Shown here piece after piece: positions 52,749 to 63,519 of a stretch of 64,000 bases of DNA. Under the pieces are notes generated by a model, which worked only from the letters and a program-made list of their open reading frames with translations, was not told where the DNA came from and made no database searches. The position numbers and the translations under genes were made by a program. This DNA is from Rubrivivax sp. Lineage in GTDB: Bacteria > Pseudomonadota > Gammaproteobacteria > Burkholderiales > Burkholderiaceae. How positions within the stretch are numbered: position 1 is the first letter of the stretch; every line of letters starts with the position of its first letter. The stretch lies in contig JAEUOZ010000013.1 in the NCBI GenBank assembly GCA_016790225.1, positions 1 through 64,000 on the forward strand, given 5' to 3'.

Positions 52749-53648
52749 GTGTTCGAGCTCGTGCTGCGCGCGCCCCAGGCGCTGGTCGAAGACCTGTCCG
52801 ACGCCTTGATGGCGGAAGCCGAGGCACTGTCGGTGTCCGTCGAGGACGCCGATGCCGGCAGCGCAAGCGAGCAGCCTCTGTTCGGTGAACCCGGCCTGCC
52901 CACGCCGCAAGCGGCGTGGGAGCGTTCAACGTTGCGCGTGCTCTTCGAATCCGAAGCGGCGGCCACCGCCGCAGCCACCTTGTTGCAGGCGCAGGCCTGG
53001 TCGGCGCAACTCGCGCTGCTGGCGATCGAGCCGGTGGCCGATGAGGATTGGGTCCGCATCACGCAATCTCAGTTTGCGCCGGTGGCCGTGACCGAGCACT
53101 TCTGGATCGTGCCCAGCTGGCACGAGGTACCGGCCCAGGCGCAGCAGGTGATCCGCCTGGATCCGGGCCTGGCCTTCGGCACCGGAACCCACCCCACGAC
53201 GCGCATGTGTCTGCGCTGGGTCGCGCAGCAGGCCCCCGAACGCGCCGTCGGCTGGGATCGTGTGCTGGACTATGGCTGCGGCTCCGGCATCCTTGCCATC
53301 GCAGCGGCCCTGCACGGCGCGCGGGGTGTCGATGCGGTGGACATCGATGCAGCGGCCGTGGCCGCCACGGCGGCCAATGCGCAGGCCAACGGCGTGCTGC
53401 TGCGGGCCGGGCTGCCGGATCAGGCGCTGGGCGAGTACCCGCTGGTGCTGGCCAACATCCTGGCGGTGCCCCTGAAGCTGCTGGCGCCCTTGCTGTGCCA
53501 GCATGTGGCGCGCGGTGGCGATCTGGTGCTGGCAGGCATCCTGGCGCGCCAGGCGGACGAACTGACCGCGGCCTATGCGCCCTGGCTCGCGCTGCGTGTG
53601 CAGGACGCCGAAGAGGGCTGGATCCTCATGACCGCGAGGCGCGGCTGA
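52749..53648 (+). CDS. prmA: Ribosomal protein L11 methyltransferase
   Basis: A 299-residue methyltransferase that trimethylates L11. GTG at 52749 is chosen because FELVLRAPQALVEDLSDAL is the typical PrmA opening; no ATG fits. FGTGTHPTTRMCLRW near residue 145 is the family signature, followed by the SAM-binding VLDYGCGSGILAIAAALHG and ANILAVPLKLLAP. It follows accC by 13 bp, a common Burkholderiales order. Confidence 0.95.
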   Translation: MFELVLRAPQALVEDLSDALMAEAEALSVSVEDADAGSASEQPLFGEPGLPTPQAAWERSTLRVLFESEAAATAAATLLQAQAWSAQLALLAIEPVADEDWVRITQSQFAPVAVTEHFWIVPSWHEVPAQAQQVIRLDPGLAFGTGTHPTTRMCLRWVAQQAPERAVGWDRVLDYGCGSGILAIAAALHGARGVDAVDIDAAAVAATAANAQANGVLLRAGLPDQALGEYPLVLANILAVPLKLLAPLLCQHVARGGDLVLAGILARQADELTAAYAPWLALRVQDAEEGWILMTARRG

Positions 53649-53687
53649 TGCTTGCGCTGCGGCTGGCCCTGGCCAGGGCCTTGCGCG

Positions 53688-53830
53688 GCCAAAGGCCAGA
53701 CCCCGCTGCTGCCGGGCCGCGTGGCGGTCTGCTGGTTTGGGCAGTTTGATAGCACCCCCAGGGCCGGGCTGCGCCCAGCCCGCCCCCCGCGGGGGTCCAA
53801 GCAAAGTGGCAAAGCCACATTTGCTTCTGA
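53688..53830. repeat. Hairpin-rich intergenic segment, possible dispersed repeat
   Basis: Between prmA and the zinc-ribbon gene lie two strong hairpins. One is CGGGCTG/CAGCCCG (53765-53771 and 53776-53782). The other is AGCAAAGTGGC paired with GCCACATTTGCT (53800-53825, one bulge). The tract TTTGATAGCACCCCC precedes them. Such stacked hairpins resemble extragenic palindromic repeats; no second copy is seen in this window. Confidence 0.45.
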
Positions 53831-53894
53831 GACCGGGCGTTCGGCCGATGTCCGCACCGGCGGTCAGACGGCGCGGCCATGGCATGATTTGCCC

Positions 53895-54935
53895 ATGACA
53901 TTGGCCACGCGTTGCTCCGCCTGCGGCACCTCGTTCCGCATCGTGCAGGATCAGCTCAAGGTCTCGGGTGGCTGGGTCCGCTGCGGACGCTGCAACGAGG
54001 TCTTCAACGCGCTGGAAGGTCTGTACGAGATCTACACGCAGCCGGGTGAGCTCGGCACTTCCACGGCGCGGCCGGGCGGCCATGTGACGCCGCCACCAGA
54101 GCCCGCGGGCCCGGCATCAGACACCTGGAACCGGCCGCCGCAGACCCCAGGCGCCTCTGCGCCGGTGCGCTCGACCGCCAACGAGGCGATGGGCGCGGCG
54201 ATCTCGGGCGCGTACGGGCCCGCCGATCCGCCCGAGACGCAGGGTTTCGCCGCCGGCCCGGATGACCCCGCGGCCTTGCAGCAGCGCTTCGGTGAGGCCA
54301 TCGAACCCGGCCTGCAGCGCCCGGCCTCTGCAGGCTCTGCGGGGCCTCAGGCACCGCCTTTCGACGATGTCGAAACGCGCCTGGAGCCGCGCCCTGGCGA
54401 AGAGGGAGCGGCCGCGCCCTCCTTCCTGCTGGAAGGCGAAGAGGCGATGCGGCGCAAGACCGGCCTGAGCCGCGGCCAGCGCTGGGCCTGGGGGCTGCTG
54501 GGTGCGGCCTTGGTGGTGCTGCTGGCGGCACAGGGCGCGCTCGCCTGGCGCGACACGCTGGCGCTGAAGCTGCCGGCCGCGAAGCCGGCGCTGGTCGAGG
54601 CCTGCAGTCTGCTGGCTTGCCGTGTTGAACCCTTGCGCCGCATGGCGGCACTGTCGGTGGACGGCAGCAACCTGCGCCAGCGAAACACCGAGGGCAGTTA
54701 TGAACTGCTGGTCAATCTGCGCAACCGCGGCGATCTGGCGCTGATGCTGCCCGCCTTCGAACTGACACTGACCGACACCCAAGGCCAGGCGCTGGTCAGG
54801 CGCGTGCTGCTCGGCTCTGATCTGGGTGCCCGCACCGAAACCATCGCCAGCGGCGCCGAACTGAGCCTGGCCGGCGTGCTCGAGATCAGCGACCGTCGCA
54901 TCGCCGGCTATACCGTCGAGATCTTCTATCCCTGA
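53895..54935 (+). CDS. Zinc-ribbon membrane protein (DUF3426 type)
   Basis: A 346-residue protein beginning with an MJ0042-type zinc ribbon (RCSACGTSFRIV ... VRCGRCNEVFNALEG, residues 5-38). A long Pro/Ala/Gly-rich disordered middle follows (45-180), then one membrane helix near 195-218 and a beta-rich C-terminal domain (VNLRNRGDLALMLPAFELTLTD) typical of DUF3426. The layout suggests a cytoplasmic metal-binding head and a periplasmic domain. Its role is unknown. It lies between prmA and a PfkB kinase as in related genomes. Confidence 0.85.
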   Translation: MTLATRCSACGTSFRIVQDQLKVSGGWVRCGRCNEVFNALEGLYEIYTQPGELGTSTARPGGHVTPPPEPAGPASDTWNRPPQTPGASAPVRSTANEAMGAAISGAYGPADPPETQGFAAGPDDPAALQQRFGEAIEPGLQRPASAGSAGPQAPPFDDVETRLEPRPGEEGAAAPSFLLEGEEAMRRKTGLSRGQRWAWGLLGAALVVLLAAQGALAWRDTLALKLPAAKPALVEACSLLACRVEPLRRMAALSVDGSNLRQRNTEGSYELLVNLRNRGDLALMLPAFELTLTDTQGQALVRRVLLGSDLGARTETIASGAELSLAGVLEISDRRIAGYTVEIFYP

Positions 54936-54971
54936 GGACCAAGCCCGGCGTCCTCGCCTCCTGGAGCCACC

Positions 54972-55877
54972 ATGCCCGCGCTCATCTGCGGTTCACTCGC
55001 GTTCGACACCATCACCACGTTTCCCGGCCGGTTCGGCCAGCAGATCCTGCCCGACCAGCTGCACATCCTGAATGTCTCCTTCCTCGTGCCCGAGCTGCGG
55101 CGCGAGTTCGGCGGCTGCGCGGGCAACATGGCCTACACGCTGCAGGCGCTGGGCGGTGCGCCGGTGATCATGGCCACGCTGGGCAGTGACGGCGGCGACT
55201 ACCGCGCGCGTCTGCACCGGTGGGGCGTCGACACCTCGCTGGTGACGACGATGGAAGACAACTACACGGCCCAGGCCATCATCATCACCGACACGGACAA
55301 CAACCAGATCACGGCCTTTCATCCCGGCGCCATGCAGCAGGCAGGCGAGATCCGGGTGCCGGCTCGCGAGGATCTGCGTATCGGCATCATCGCGCCGGAC
55401 GGGCGCGAGGCCATGTGGTCACATGCCGCGCAGATGAAGGCCCACGGCATCCCGTTCATCTTCGATCCCGGTCAGCAGCTGCCCCAGTTCGACGGCCCCG
55501 AGCTCCAGGCTTTTGTGGACCGCGCCACCTGGGTGGCCGTCAACGATTACGAAGGGCGCATGCTGTGCGAGCGCACGGGCCACACGCTGGAGTCACTCTC
55601 GCGCTCGCACCTGGCCGGCGTCGTGGTGACACTTGGCGCCCAGGGCTGCGAGATCTGGCGCCAGGGCGAGCGGGTCCACGTGCCCGGCGAGACCGCCACG
55701 CAGATCGTCGATCCCACCGGCTGTGGCGATGCCTTTCGCGGAGCCCTGCTCTACGGCCTGGAACGCGGCTGGTCCCTGGAGCGCTGCGTGGCACTCGGCA
55801 ACCGCGTGGGGGCGCTGAAGATCGCCTGCCGCGGCGGCCAGAACCATGTCATCGATCCGTCGGTGGTGCAGCTGTAG
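54972..55877 (+). CDS. PfkB-family carbohydrate/nucleoside kinase, adenosine kinase-like
   Basis: A 301-residue PfkB kinase with GGAG upstream of ATG 54972. The first motif FGGCAGNMAYTLQALGG (near residue 47) and the C-terminal DPTGCGDAFRGALLYGLERG (near 243), with catalytic Asp, are intact. The opening ALICGSLAFDTITTFPGRF resembles the adenosine kinase-like branch rather than fructokinases. Substrate is uncertain. A strong terminator hairpin follows its stop. Confidence 0.86.
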   Translation: MPALICGSLAFDTITTFPGRFGQQILPDQLHILNVSFLVPELRREFGGCAGNMAYTLQALGGAPVIMATLGSDGGDYRARLHRWGVDTSLVTTMEDNYTAQAIIITDTDNNQITAFHPGAMQQAGEIRVPAREDLRIGIIAPDGREAMWSHAAQMKAHGIPFIFDPGQQLPQFDGPELQAFVDRATWVAVNDYEGRMLCERTGHTLESLSRSHLAGVVVTLGAQGCEIWRQGERVHVPGETATQIVDPTGCGDAFRGALLYGLERGWSLERCVALGNRVGALKIACRGGQNHVIDPSVVQL

Positions 55878-55902
55878 TGGCGCGTTGGCGATGAGCAGAA
55901 AA

Positions 55903-55926
55903 AAAGCCCGGCTCTCGCCGGGCTTT
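55903..55926. terminator. Bidirectional intrinsic terminator between kinase and histone H1-like genes
   Basis: A perfect 10 bp stem AAAGCCCGGC/GCCGGGCTTT encloses the loop TCTC. It is preceded by an A-run on the plus strand, which reads as a T-run on the minus strand. It lies 25 bp after the kinase stop and 37 bp beyond the histone-like gene stop on the other strand. It can therefore serve both convergent genes. Confidence 0.88.
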
Positions 55927-55962
55927 CTGCTTCAGGGGCGCGCTGGGCGCCCGTGCCGCACA

Positions 55963-56313
55963 TCAGGGCTTGTTGCCCGTCGGGAAGGGCCAGGCTGCTG
56001 CCGGGCTGAGTGCCGTCTTCGCCGCAGGGGCAGCAGGAGCAGCAGGGGCAGCGGGAGCCTTCTTCGCTGCGGCCTTTTTCGCAGCGGGCTTCTTGGCGGC
56101 AGGGGCCTTCTTGGCGGCGGCCTTCTTGGCGGGCGCAGCCTTCTTCGCGGGTGCTGCCTTCTTCGCAGCCGGAGCCTTGGCCGCAGGGGCCTTGGCGGGC
56201 GCCGCCTTCTTGGCCGGAGCGGCCTTCTTCGCCGGTGCCGCCTTCTTGGCCGGTGCCGCCTTCTTCGCCGGAGCGGCCTTCTTGGCCGGAGCGGCCTTCT
56301 TCGCAGTTGCCAT
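55963..56313 (-). CDS. Histone H1-like, Lys/Ala/Pro-repeat nucleoid protein
   Basis: A 116-residue, extremely basic protein built mostly of KKAAPA and AAKKAPA repeats, with an Ala/Pro-rich end. ATG at 56313 is preceded by AAGGAG seven bases upstream. Such eukaryote H1-like tails are found in Betaproteobacteria and in AlgP- or HctB-like proteins, where they bind DNA, or polyhydroxyalkanoate granules in some cases. The DNA is a degenerate 15-18 bp tandem repeat array, prone to length change. Two palindromes lie in the gap upstream. Confidence 0.85.
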   Translation of the reverse strand: MATAKKAAPAKKAAPAKKAAPAKKAAPAKKAAPAKKAAPAKAPAAKAPAAKKAAPAKKAAPAKKAAAKKAPAAKKPAAKKAAAKKAPAAPAAPAAPAAKTALSPAAAWPFPTGNKP

Positions 56314-56342
56314 AACGATCTCCTTGATCAAGTTGCAAAGAG

Positions 56343-56408
56343 CACTGCGCTCATCGAATCAGCGCAGTGATTCACCGCCCGCGGACCCGCTCCACGCCAG
56401 GCGTGGAG
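56343..56408. promoter_or_regulatory. Two palindromes upstream of the histone H1-like gene
   Basis: CACTGCGCT (56343-56351) pairs with AGCGCAGTG (56361-56369) around a nine-base loop. CTCCACGCC and GGCGTGGAG (56390-56408) form a 19 bp palindrome around a single A. Both lie 30-95 bases before the histone-like start and after the nrdB stop. The first could be a leader hairpin or nrdB 3' end; the second looks like a protein-binding site. Confidence 0.5.
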
Positions 56409-56544
56409 TCGAAACCGCGGTCTCGGTGAACAGGGTCGCAGGCCGGCACGCCGCTTCTGGCGGCAGCGCATCCAGACCTGCAAGTCGGGAAACCATCTTC
56501 GATACGGTGTGTCCGGCCCTGGTGTCTTTGCACGGATCCGGCCT

Positions 56545-57882
56545 TCAATCCCAGGAAAGCGCGCCCCCGGACTGGTACTCGATGACACGGGTCTCGAAGA
56601 AGTTGCGCTCCTTCTTCAAGTCGATCATCTCGCTCATCCAGGGGAACGGATTTTCTTCGTTGGGGAACAGGGCTTCCAGGCCGATCTGCGTGGCACGCCG
56701 GTTGGCGATGTAGCGCAGGTAGCCCTTGAACATGGAGGCATTGAGGCCGAGCACGCCACGCGGCATGGTGTCTTCGGCGTAGCGGTACTCGAGATCGACG
56801 GCCTTGAGGAACAGCGCCTTGATCTCGGCGCGGAACTCCGGCGTCCACAGGTGCGGGTTCTCGAGCTTGATGGCGTTGATGAGGTCGATGCCGAAATTGC
56901 AGTGCATCGACTCGTCGCGCAGGATGTACTGGTACTGCTCGGCAGCACCGGTCATCTTGTTCTGCCGGCCCAGCGCCAGGATCTGCGTGAAGCCGACGTA
57001 GAAGAACAAACCTTCCATCAGGCAGGCAAAGACGATCAGGCTCTTCAGCAGGGTCTGATCCGCTTCCGGCGTGCCGGTCTTGAAGTGCGGATCCATGATC
57101 GCGTCGATGAACGGGATCAGGAACTCGTCCTTGTCGCGGATGGAGGAGACCTCGTGGTAGGCGTTGAAGATCTCGCCTTCGTCCAGGCCCAGCGATTCGA
57201 CGATGTACTGGTAGGCGTGAGTGTGGATCGCTTCCTCGAAGGCCTGGCGCAGCAGGAACTGGCGGCATTCGGGCGCGGTGATGTGGCGGTAGGTGCCCAG
57301 CGTGATGTTGTTGGCCGCCAGCGAATCCGCCGTGACGAAGAAGCCGAGGTTGCGCTTGACGATGCGGCGCTCGTCTTCGGTCAGGCCGTTGGGGTCTTTC
57401 CAGGTCGCGATGTCGCGCGACATGTTGACCTCCTGCGGCATCCAGTGGTTGGCACAGGTGGCGAGGTACTTCTCCCAGGCCCACTTGTACTTGAAGGGCA
57501 CCAGCTGGTTGACATCGGTCTGCGCATTGATGATGCGCTTGTCGGCCACGTTCACGCGGCGCGCGAGGCCGCCGGAAGAAGCCGGGGCCGCAGCGGGCGG
57601 GGCGGCGGGGCGGGCGATGACCGGCATCGCGGGCGCGATGGCCGAGCCAGCCTGCGGCACGTGAATGCCCGAAGGCAGAGCAGCCGCAACTGAAGCGTTA
57701 GGTACCGACGACCCGGCGGGCTGGACCGAAGCGGCCGACGGCCGGGAGGACAGCGGGGCCGAAGCGCCACCGATCTCGGCAAGGCGGGGTTCGACGGCGG
57801 CAGGAGGGACGACGGCCTTGGGCGCGATGGCGGGCATCGGCTTGGGCGTTGGTGAGCGAGCGTCTTCTTCCCAGACCAGCAT
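56545..57882 (-). CDS. nrdB: Ribonucleotide reductase class I beta subunit with long N-terminal extension
   Basis: A 445-residue radical-generating subunit. ATG at 57882 ([11 protein letters not shown]) is chosen because ACAGGAC precedes it. The first 100 or so residues are an Ala/Pro/Ser-rich extension absent from E. coli NrdB. The di-iron site is visible in [13 protein letters not shown], with Glu, His and the radical Tyr near residue 222. Further ligands lie in [13 protein letters not shown] and [10 protein letters not shown]. It pairs with NrdA, encoded 227 bp upstream, to make deoxyribonucleotides. A 26 bp palindrome lies in that gap. Confidence 0.93.
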   Translation of the reverse strand: MLVWEEDARSPTPKPMPAIAPKAVVPPAAVEPRLAEIGGASAPLSSRPSAASVQPAGSSVPNASVAAALPSGIHVPQAGSAIAPAMPVIARPAAPPAAAPASSGGLARRVNVADKRIINAQTDVNQLVPFKYKWAWEKYLATCANHWMPQEVNMSRDIATWKDPNGLTEDERRIVKRNLGFFVTADSLAANNITLGTYRHITAPECRQFLLRQAFEEAIHTHAYQYIVESLGLDEGEIFNAYHEVSSIRDKDEFLIPFIDAIMDPHFKTGTPEADQTLLKSLIVFACLMEGLFFYVGFTQILALGRQNKMTGAAEQYQYILRDESMHCNFGIDLINAIKLENPHLWTPEFRAEIKALFLKAVDLEYRYAEDTMPRGVLGLNASMFKGYLRYIANRRATQIGLEALFPNEENPFPWMSEMIDLKKERNFFETRVIEYQSGGALSWD

Positions 57883-58030
57883 GTGTTGGTTCGTCCTGTG
57901 GCGGTGAATTATCGGAGTGTTGCTGGAGAACACCAAGCACTTCTTGACATCCTCACGACACTGATGTTGTGACCAAGCATCGCAAATGCATCGACGGCCT
58001 GCGATGCCCGGGTCAGCCTCTCGCTTGACC

Positions 58031-58056
58031 GGCCAACTTGTCTAGACAAGATGGCC
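58031..58056. promoter_or_regulatory. 26 bp near-perfect palindrome between nrdA and nrdB
   Basis: The core CTTGTCTAGACAAG (58037-58050) is a perfect palindrome. GGCC at both ends extends the symmetry to 58031-58056, with one mismatched base pair. It lies 53 bases after the nrdA stop and 149 before the nrdB start. The core resembles operators of HutC-like GntR proteins; it does not match the NrdR consensus. Confidence 0.7.
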
Positions 58057-58109
58057 TCGAAGAAGCCGCGTACCGATCACCCGATGTGACCGGAAAACGC
58101 GGGCCTTCT

Positions 58110-61031
<2,922 letters not shown>

Positions 61032-61364
61032 GGAAACCCCTTGAAGAAAGGCAGGGACTGCGACCCTGCCGTGGTCTATCGATTCGTGGTGAGCGAGCGT
61101 CCTGGCCCGGCACGCCCAGGTGCCTGCTGTGGCCCTGGCAATGGCCCGCTGCGCGCGGTGCTTGTTCTGCACGGCGCCGATGGCTGCGCCGTGGTCGGCA
61201 CTATATATGGGGTCTGAAGGGCCAACAAGGCACTACCCGTAGTGCATATTGGGGAGATGCCCGAATGACAACAGTGCGCGTAACTGCTTCATCCAAACGC
61301 AACAGCAAGGCTTGCGGGCCGTGTCCTGACGAGCCTGCGCAAGGTCGTGCGCGAAGGCATTCAC
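61032..61364 (-). promoter_or_regulatory. nrdA upstream region (333 bp without a gene)
   Basis: This gap between the ampD stop and the nrdA start carries no supported ORF. Its notable content is an AT-rich patch at 61198-61254 with NrdR-like boxes, where the nrdA promoter most likely lies. The 167 bases nearest nrdA remain open in the nrdA frame but lack a convincing start. I see no terminator hairpin for ampD. Confidence 0.55.
61198..61245 (-). promoter_or_regulatory. Pair of NrdR-like boxes in the nrdA promoter
   Basis: Box 1 is GCACTATATATGGGGT (61198-61213) and box 2 is GCACTACCCGTAGTGC (61230-61245), a 16 bp perfect palindrome. Starts are 32 bp apart, about three helical turns, the usual spacing for NrdR. 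Box 1 matches the CACTATATA-type core well on one side. A further AGTGCATATTGGGG overlaps box 2 at 61241-61254. Confidence 0.6.
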
Positions 61365-62000
61365 TCACTCCGCAGGCGCTACATCCTGTGGCAATTGCAG
61401 CGGCGATGCGCGGCCCAGCAGGCGCCGAAGCCGGACCCAGTCAAAACCCTCTCCGGGATCCCCCTTGCGGCCCGGCGCCACATGCTCGTGGCCCACGGCC
61501 CAGCGCAGCGGATGGCGCCGAGACAGGGCGTCCAGCAGGCGCGCGAGGCGCCGGTACTGCGCCTGCTCGAAGCGCAGGCCTTCCAGACCTTCGAGCTCGA
61601 TGCCGATGGAGAAGTCGTTGCACCGATCGCGGCCGCCCCAACGGGACACGCCCGCATGCCAGGCGCGCCGATCGCAGGACACGAACTGCAGCGTGCGCCC
61701 ATCGCGGCGGATGAAGAAATGGGCACTCACGCGCAGACCCTGCAGGCCTTCGAAGTACGGATGCGCGCGCCCGTCCAGCCGATTGCCGAAGAACTGCTCC
61801 ACCTGCGGGCCGCCGTAGACGCCGGGCGGCAGGCTGATCGAATGCACGATGGCCAGCGTCACGGCCTCGCCAGCGGGGCGGGCGCCCTGATTCGGGCTGC
61901 CGCAGCGCCGCGCAGCGCGCCACCACCCCTCACGCCAGGCTGATGACGCGCAGGCCGCACGGGGCGCCCGCCGGCGCCGCCGATCAGCCGGCTTCGCCAC
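61365..62000 (-). CDS. ampD: N-acetyl-anhydromuramyl-L-alanine amidase
   Basis: A 211-residue zinc amidase of cytoplasmic murein recycling that removes peptides from anhydro-MurNAc. The best start is GTG at 62000, overlapping the pilR end by 17 bp; no ATG fits. Zinc ligands are in IVHSISLPPGVYGG, in VGHEHVAPGRKGDPGEGFDW (His and Asp), and the core SAHFFIRRDGRTLQFVSCDRRAWHAG is typical. Its product feeds mpl, also in this window. Loss of AmpD function raises beta-lactamase expression in other bacteria; no ampC or ampR is visible here. Confidence 0.92.
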   Translation of the reverse strand: MAKPADRRRRRAPRAACASSAWREGWWRAARRCGSPNQGARPAGEAVTLAIVHSISLPPGVYGGPQVEQFFGNRLDGRAHPYFEGLQGLRVSAHFFIRRDGRTLQFVSCDRRAWHAGVSRWGGRDRCNDFSIGIELEGLEGLRFEQAQYRRLARLLDALSRRHPLRWAVGHEHVAPGRKGDPGEGFDWVRLRRLLGRASPLQLPQDVAPAE

Positions 62001-63519
62001 GGTCGGAATCGGACTTCTCGCTCAGCACGCCCAGCCGGGCCATGCGGTAGCGCATCTGGCGCAGCGACAGGCCCAGGCTCTCACCGGCCGCGGTGCGGTT
62101 GTAGCGGTGCTTCTGCAGCGCCCGGTGAAGGACATCCCGCTCGATATCGTCCAGGTAGGCCACCAGATCAGAAGGCAGTTCGCCAGCGCTCGCCACCGAC
62201 AACCCGGACGTCGACCCCGACGCAAGCGGTGCCAAAGCCGCCGGAGCCGCCGCAGCCGCCGAGGCCACCCCGACTGCCGCCTCCACGGCAGGCCCGCCGG
62301 CCCATTCGGCGAGCTCGCCCAGGCCCAGATCGGCCGCTTCGATGCGATCGGCGCCGGACATCGCCAGCGCGCGGTGCAGCAGGTTTTCCAGTTCGCGCAC
62401 GTTGCCGGCAAAGGCTTGCCGCTGCAGCAGCTGCATCGCGGGCGCAGCGACGACCGGCACCGTCTCGACGCCCGCATCGTCGGCCATGCGCCTGAGCAGC
62501 GCTTCGCAGATCAAGGGCAGATCCTGCAGCCGCTCGCGCAGGGGTGGCACGCCGATGCGGATGACGTTGAGCCGGTAGAACAGGTCTTGCCGAAAACGCC
62601 CGGCCTGCACCTCGGCGGCCAGATCCTTGTGCGTGGCGCTCACGATGCGCACCTGCGTGGGTACCTCGGCCACCGCTCCCACGGGGCGCACGGCGCGCTC
62701 CTGGATCACCCGCAGCAGCTTGCTCTGCATGGCCAGCGGCAGATCGCCGATCTCGTCCAGGAAGAGCGTGCCGCCCTGCGCGGCCTGGAAGAAACCCTCC
62801 CGGTCTTCCGCGGCGCCGGTGAAGGCGCCCTTGCGGTAGCCGAAGAATTCGGCCTCGAGCAGGTTTTCGGGGATCGCGCCGCAATTGACGGCCACAAAGG
62901 GCCCGCTGGCGCGCGTGGAGCAGGCATGCACGGCACGCGCCACCAGCTCCTTGCCGGTGCCCGACTCGCCCTGCACCAGCACCGGCGCCATGCTGCGCGA
63001 CACCTTTTCCACCAGCGCGCGCACCTGGCTCATTGCCGGCGACGAGCCTACCAAACGCTCCAGTGCATCGGACGGTGCCGCGCTGCCGCCGCCTTTCTGG
63101 CGCTCCCGGCGCACGGCGCCCGAGGGCTCCTCGGCCGCCGTCCGCCGGCCGACGGCCGAGGCCACCACCGCACGGAACTGCTTCAGGTCCACCGGCTTGG
63201 TGAGGTAGTCGAAGGCGCCGGCCTTCAGCGCTTCCACCGCGTTCTCGGCCGAGCCATAGGCCGTGATGACGATGGCGCGCTCGGGCCGCCCGGCCGCTTC
63301 CAGCCGCTTGAGCAGATCCATGCCCGTGCCGTCGGGCAGGCGCATGTCGGTGATCAGCGCGTGGAAGCCGCGTCCCTGCAGCAGCTCCCAGGCTTCGCCC
63401 ACCGTGCCGGCGCACTCGACCTCATAACCTTCGCGGACCAGTGTCAGTTCGTACAGGGTGCGCAGATCGGGCTCGTCGTCGACGACCAGCAGGTTCATGC
63501 GCGAAGAGGCGACATTCAA
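61984..63519 (-). CDS. pilR: Sigma54-dependent response regulator of pilin expression
   Basis: A 511-residue NtrC-type activator. The receiver domain has VVDDEPDLRTLYE, acceptor Asp in ALITDMRLPDGTG near residue 60 and Lys in LTKPVDLKQF. The AAA domain carries Walker A GESGTGKE, the sigma54 contact loop KGAFTGA and FLDEIGDLPL. A Fis-type helix-turn-helix (NRTAAGESLGLSLRQMRYRM) ends it. The TTG at 63519 has GGAG eight bases upstream and overlaps the pilS stop; ATG at 63498 is an alternative. It activates pilA transcription with PilS. Confidence 0.92.
   Translation of the reverse strand: MNVASSRMNLLVVDDEPDLRTLYELTLVREGYEVECAGTVGEAWELLQGRGFHALITDMRLPDGTGMDLLKRLEAAGRPERAIVITAYGSAENAVEALKAGAFDYLTKPVDLKQFRAVVASAVGRRTAAEEPSGAVRRERQKGGGSAAPSDALERLVGSSPAMSQVRALVEKVSRSMAPVLVQGESGTGKELVARAVHACSTRASGPFVAVNCGAIPENLLEAEFFGYRKGAFTGAAEDREGFFQAAQGGTLFLDEIGDLPLAMQSKLLRVIQERAVRPVGAVAEVPTQVRIVSATHKDLAAEVQAGRFRQDLFYRLNVIRIGVPPLRERLQDLPLICEALLRRMADDAGVETVPVVAAPAMQLLQRQAFAGNVRELENLLHRALAMSGADRIEAADLGLGELAEWAGGPAVEAAVGVASAAAAAPAALAPLASGSTSGLSVASAGELPSDLVAYLDDIERDVLHRALQKHRYNRTAAGESLGLSLRQMRYRMARLGVLSEKSDSDRGEAG

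Noticed and set aside
56010..56315. Ser/Pro/Arg-rich open frames over the histone-like repeat array, on either strand
   Set aside because: They are other-frame readings of the KKAAPA repeat. Only the minus-strand frame from 56313 has a ribosome binding site.
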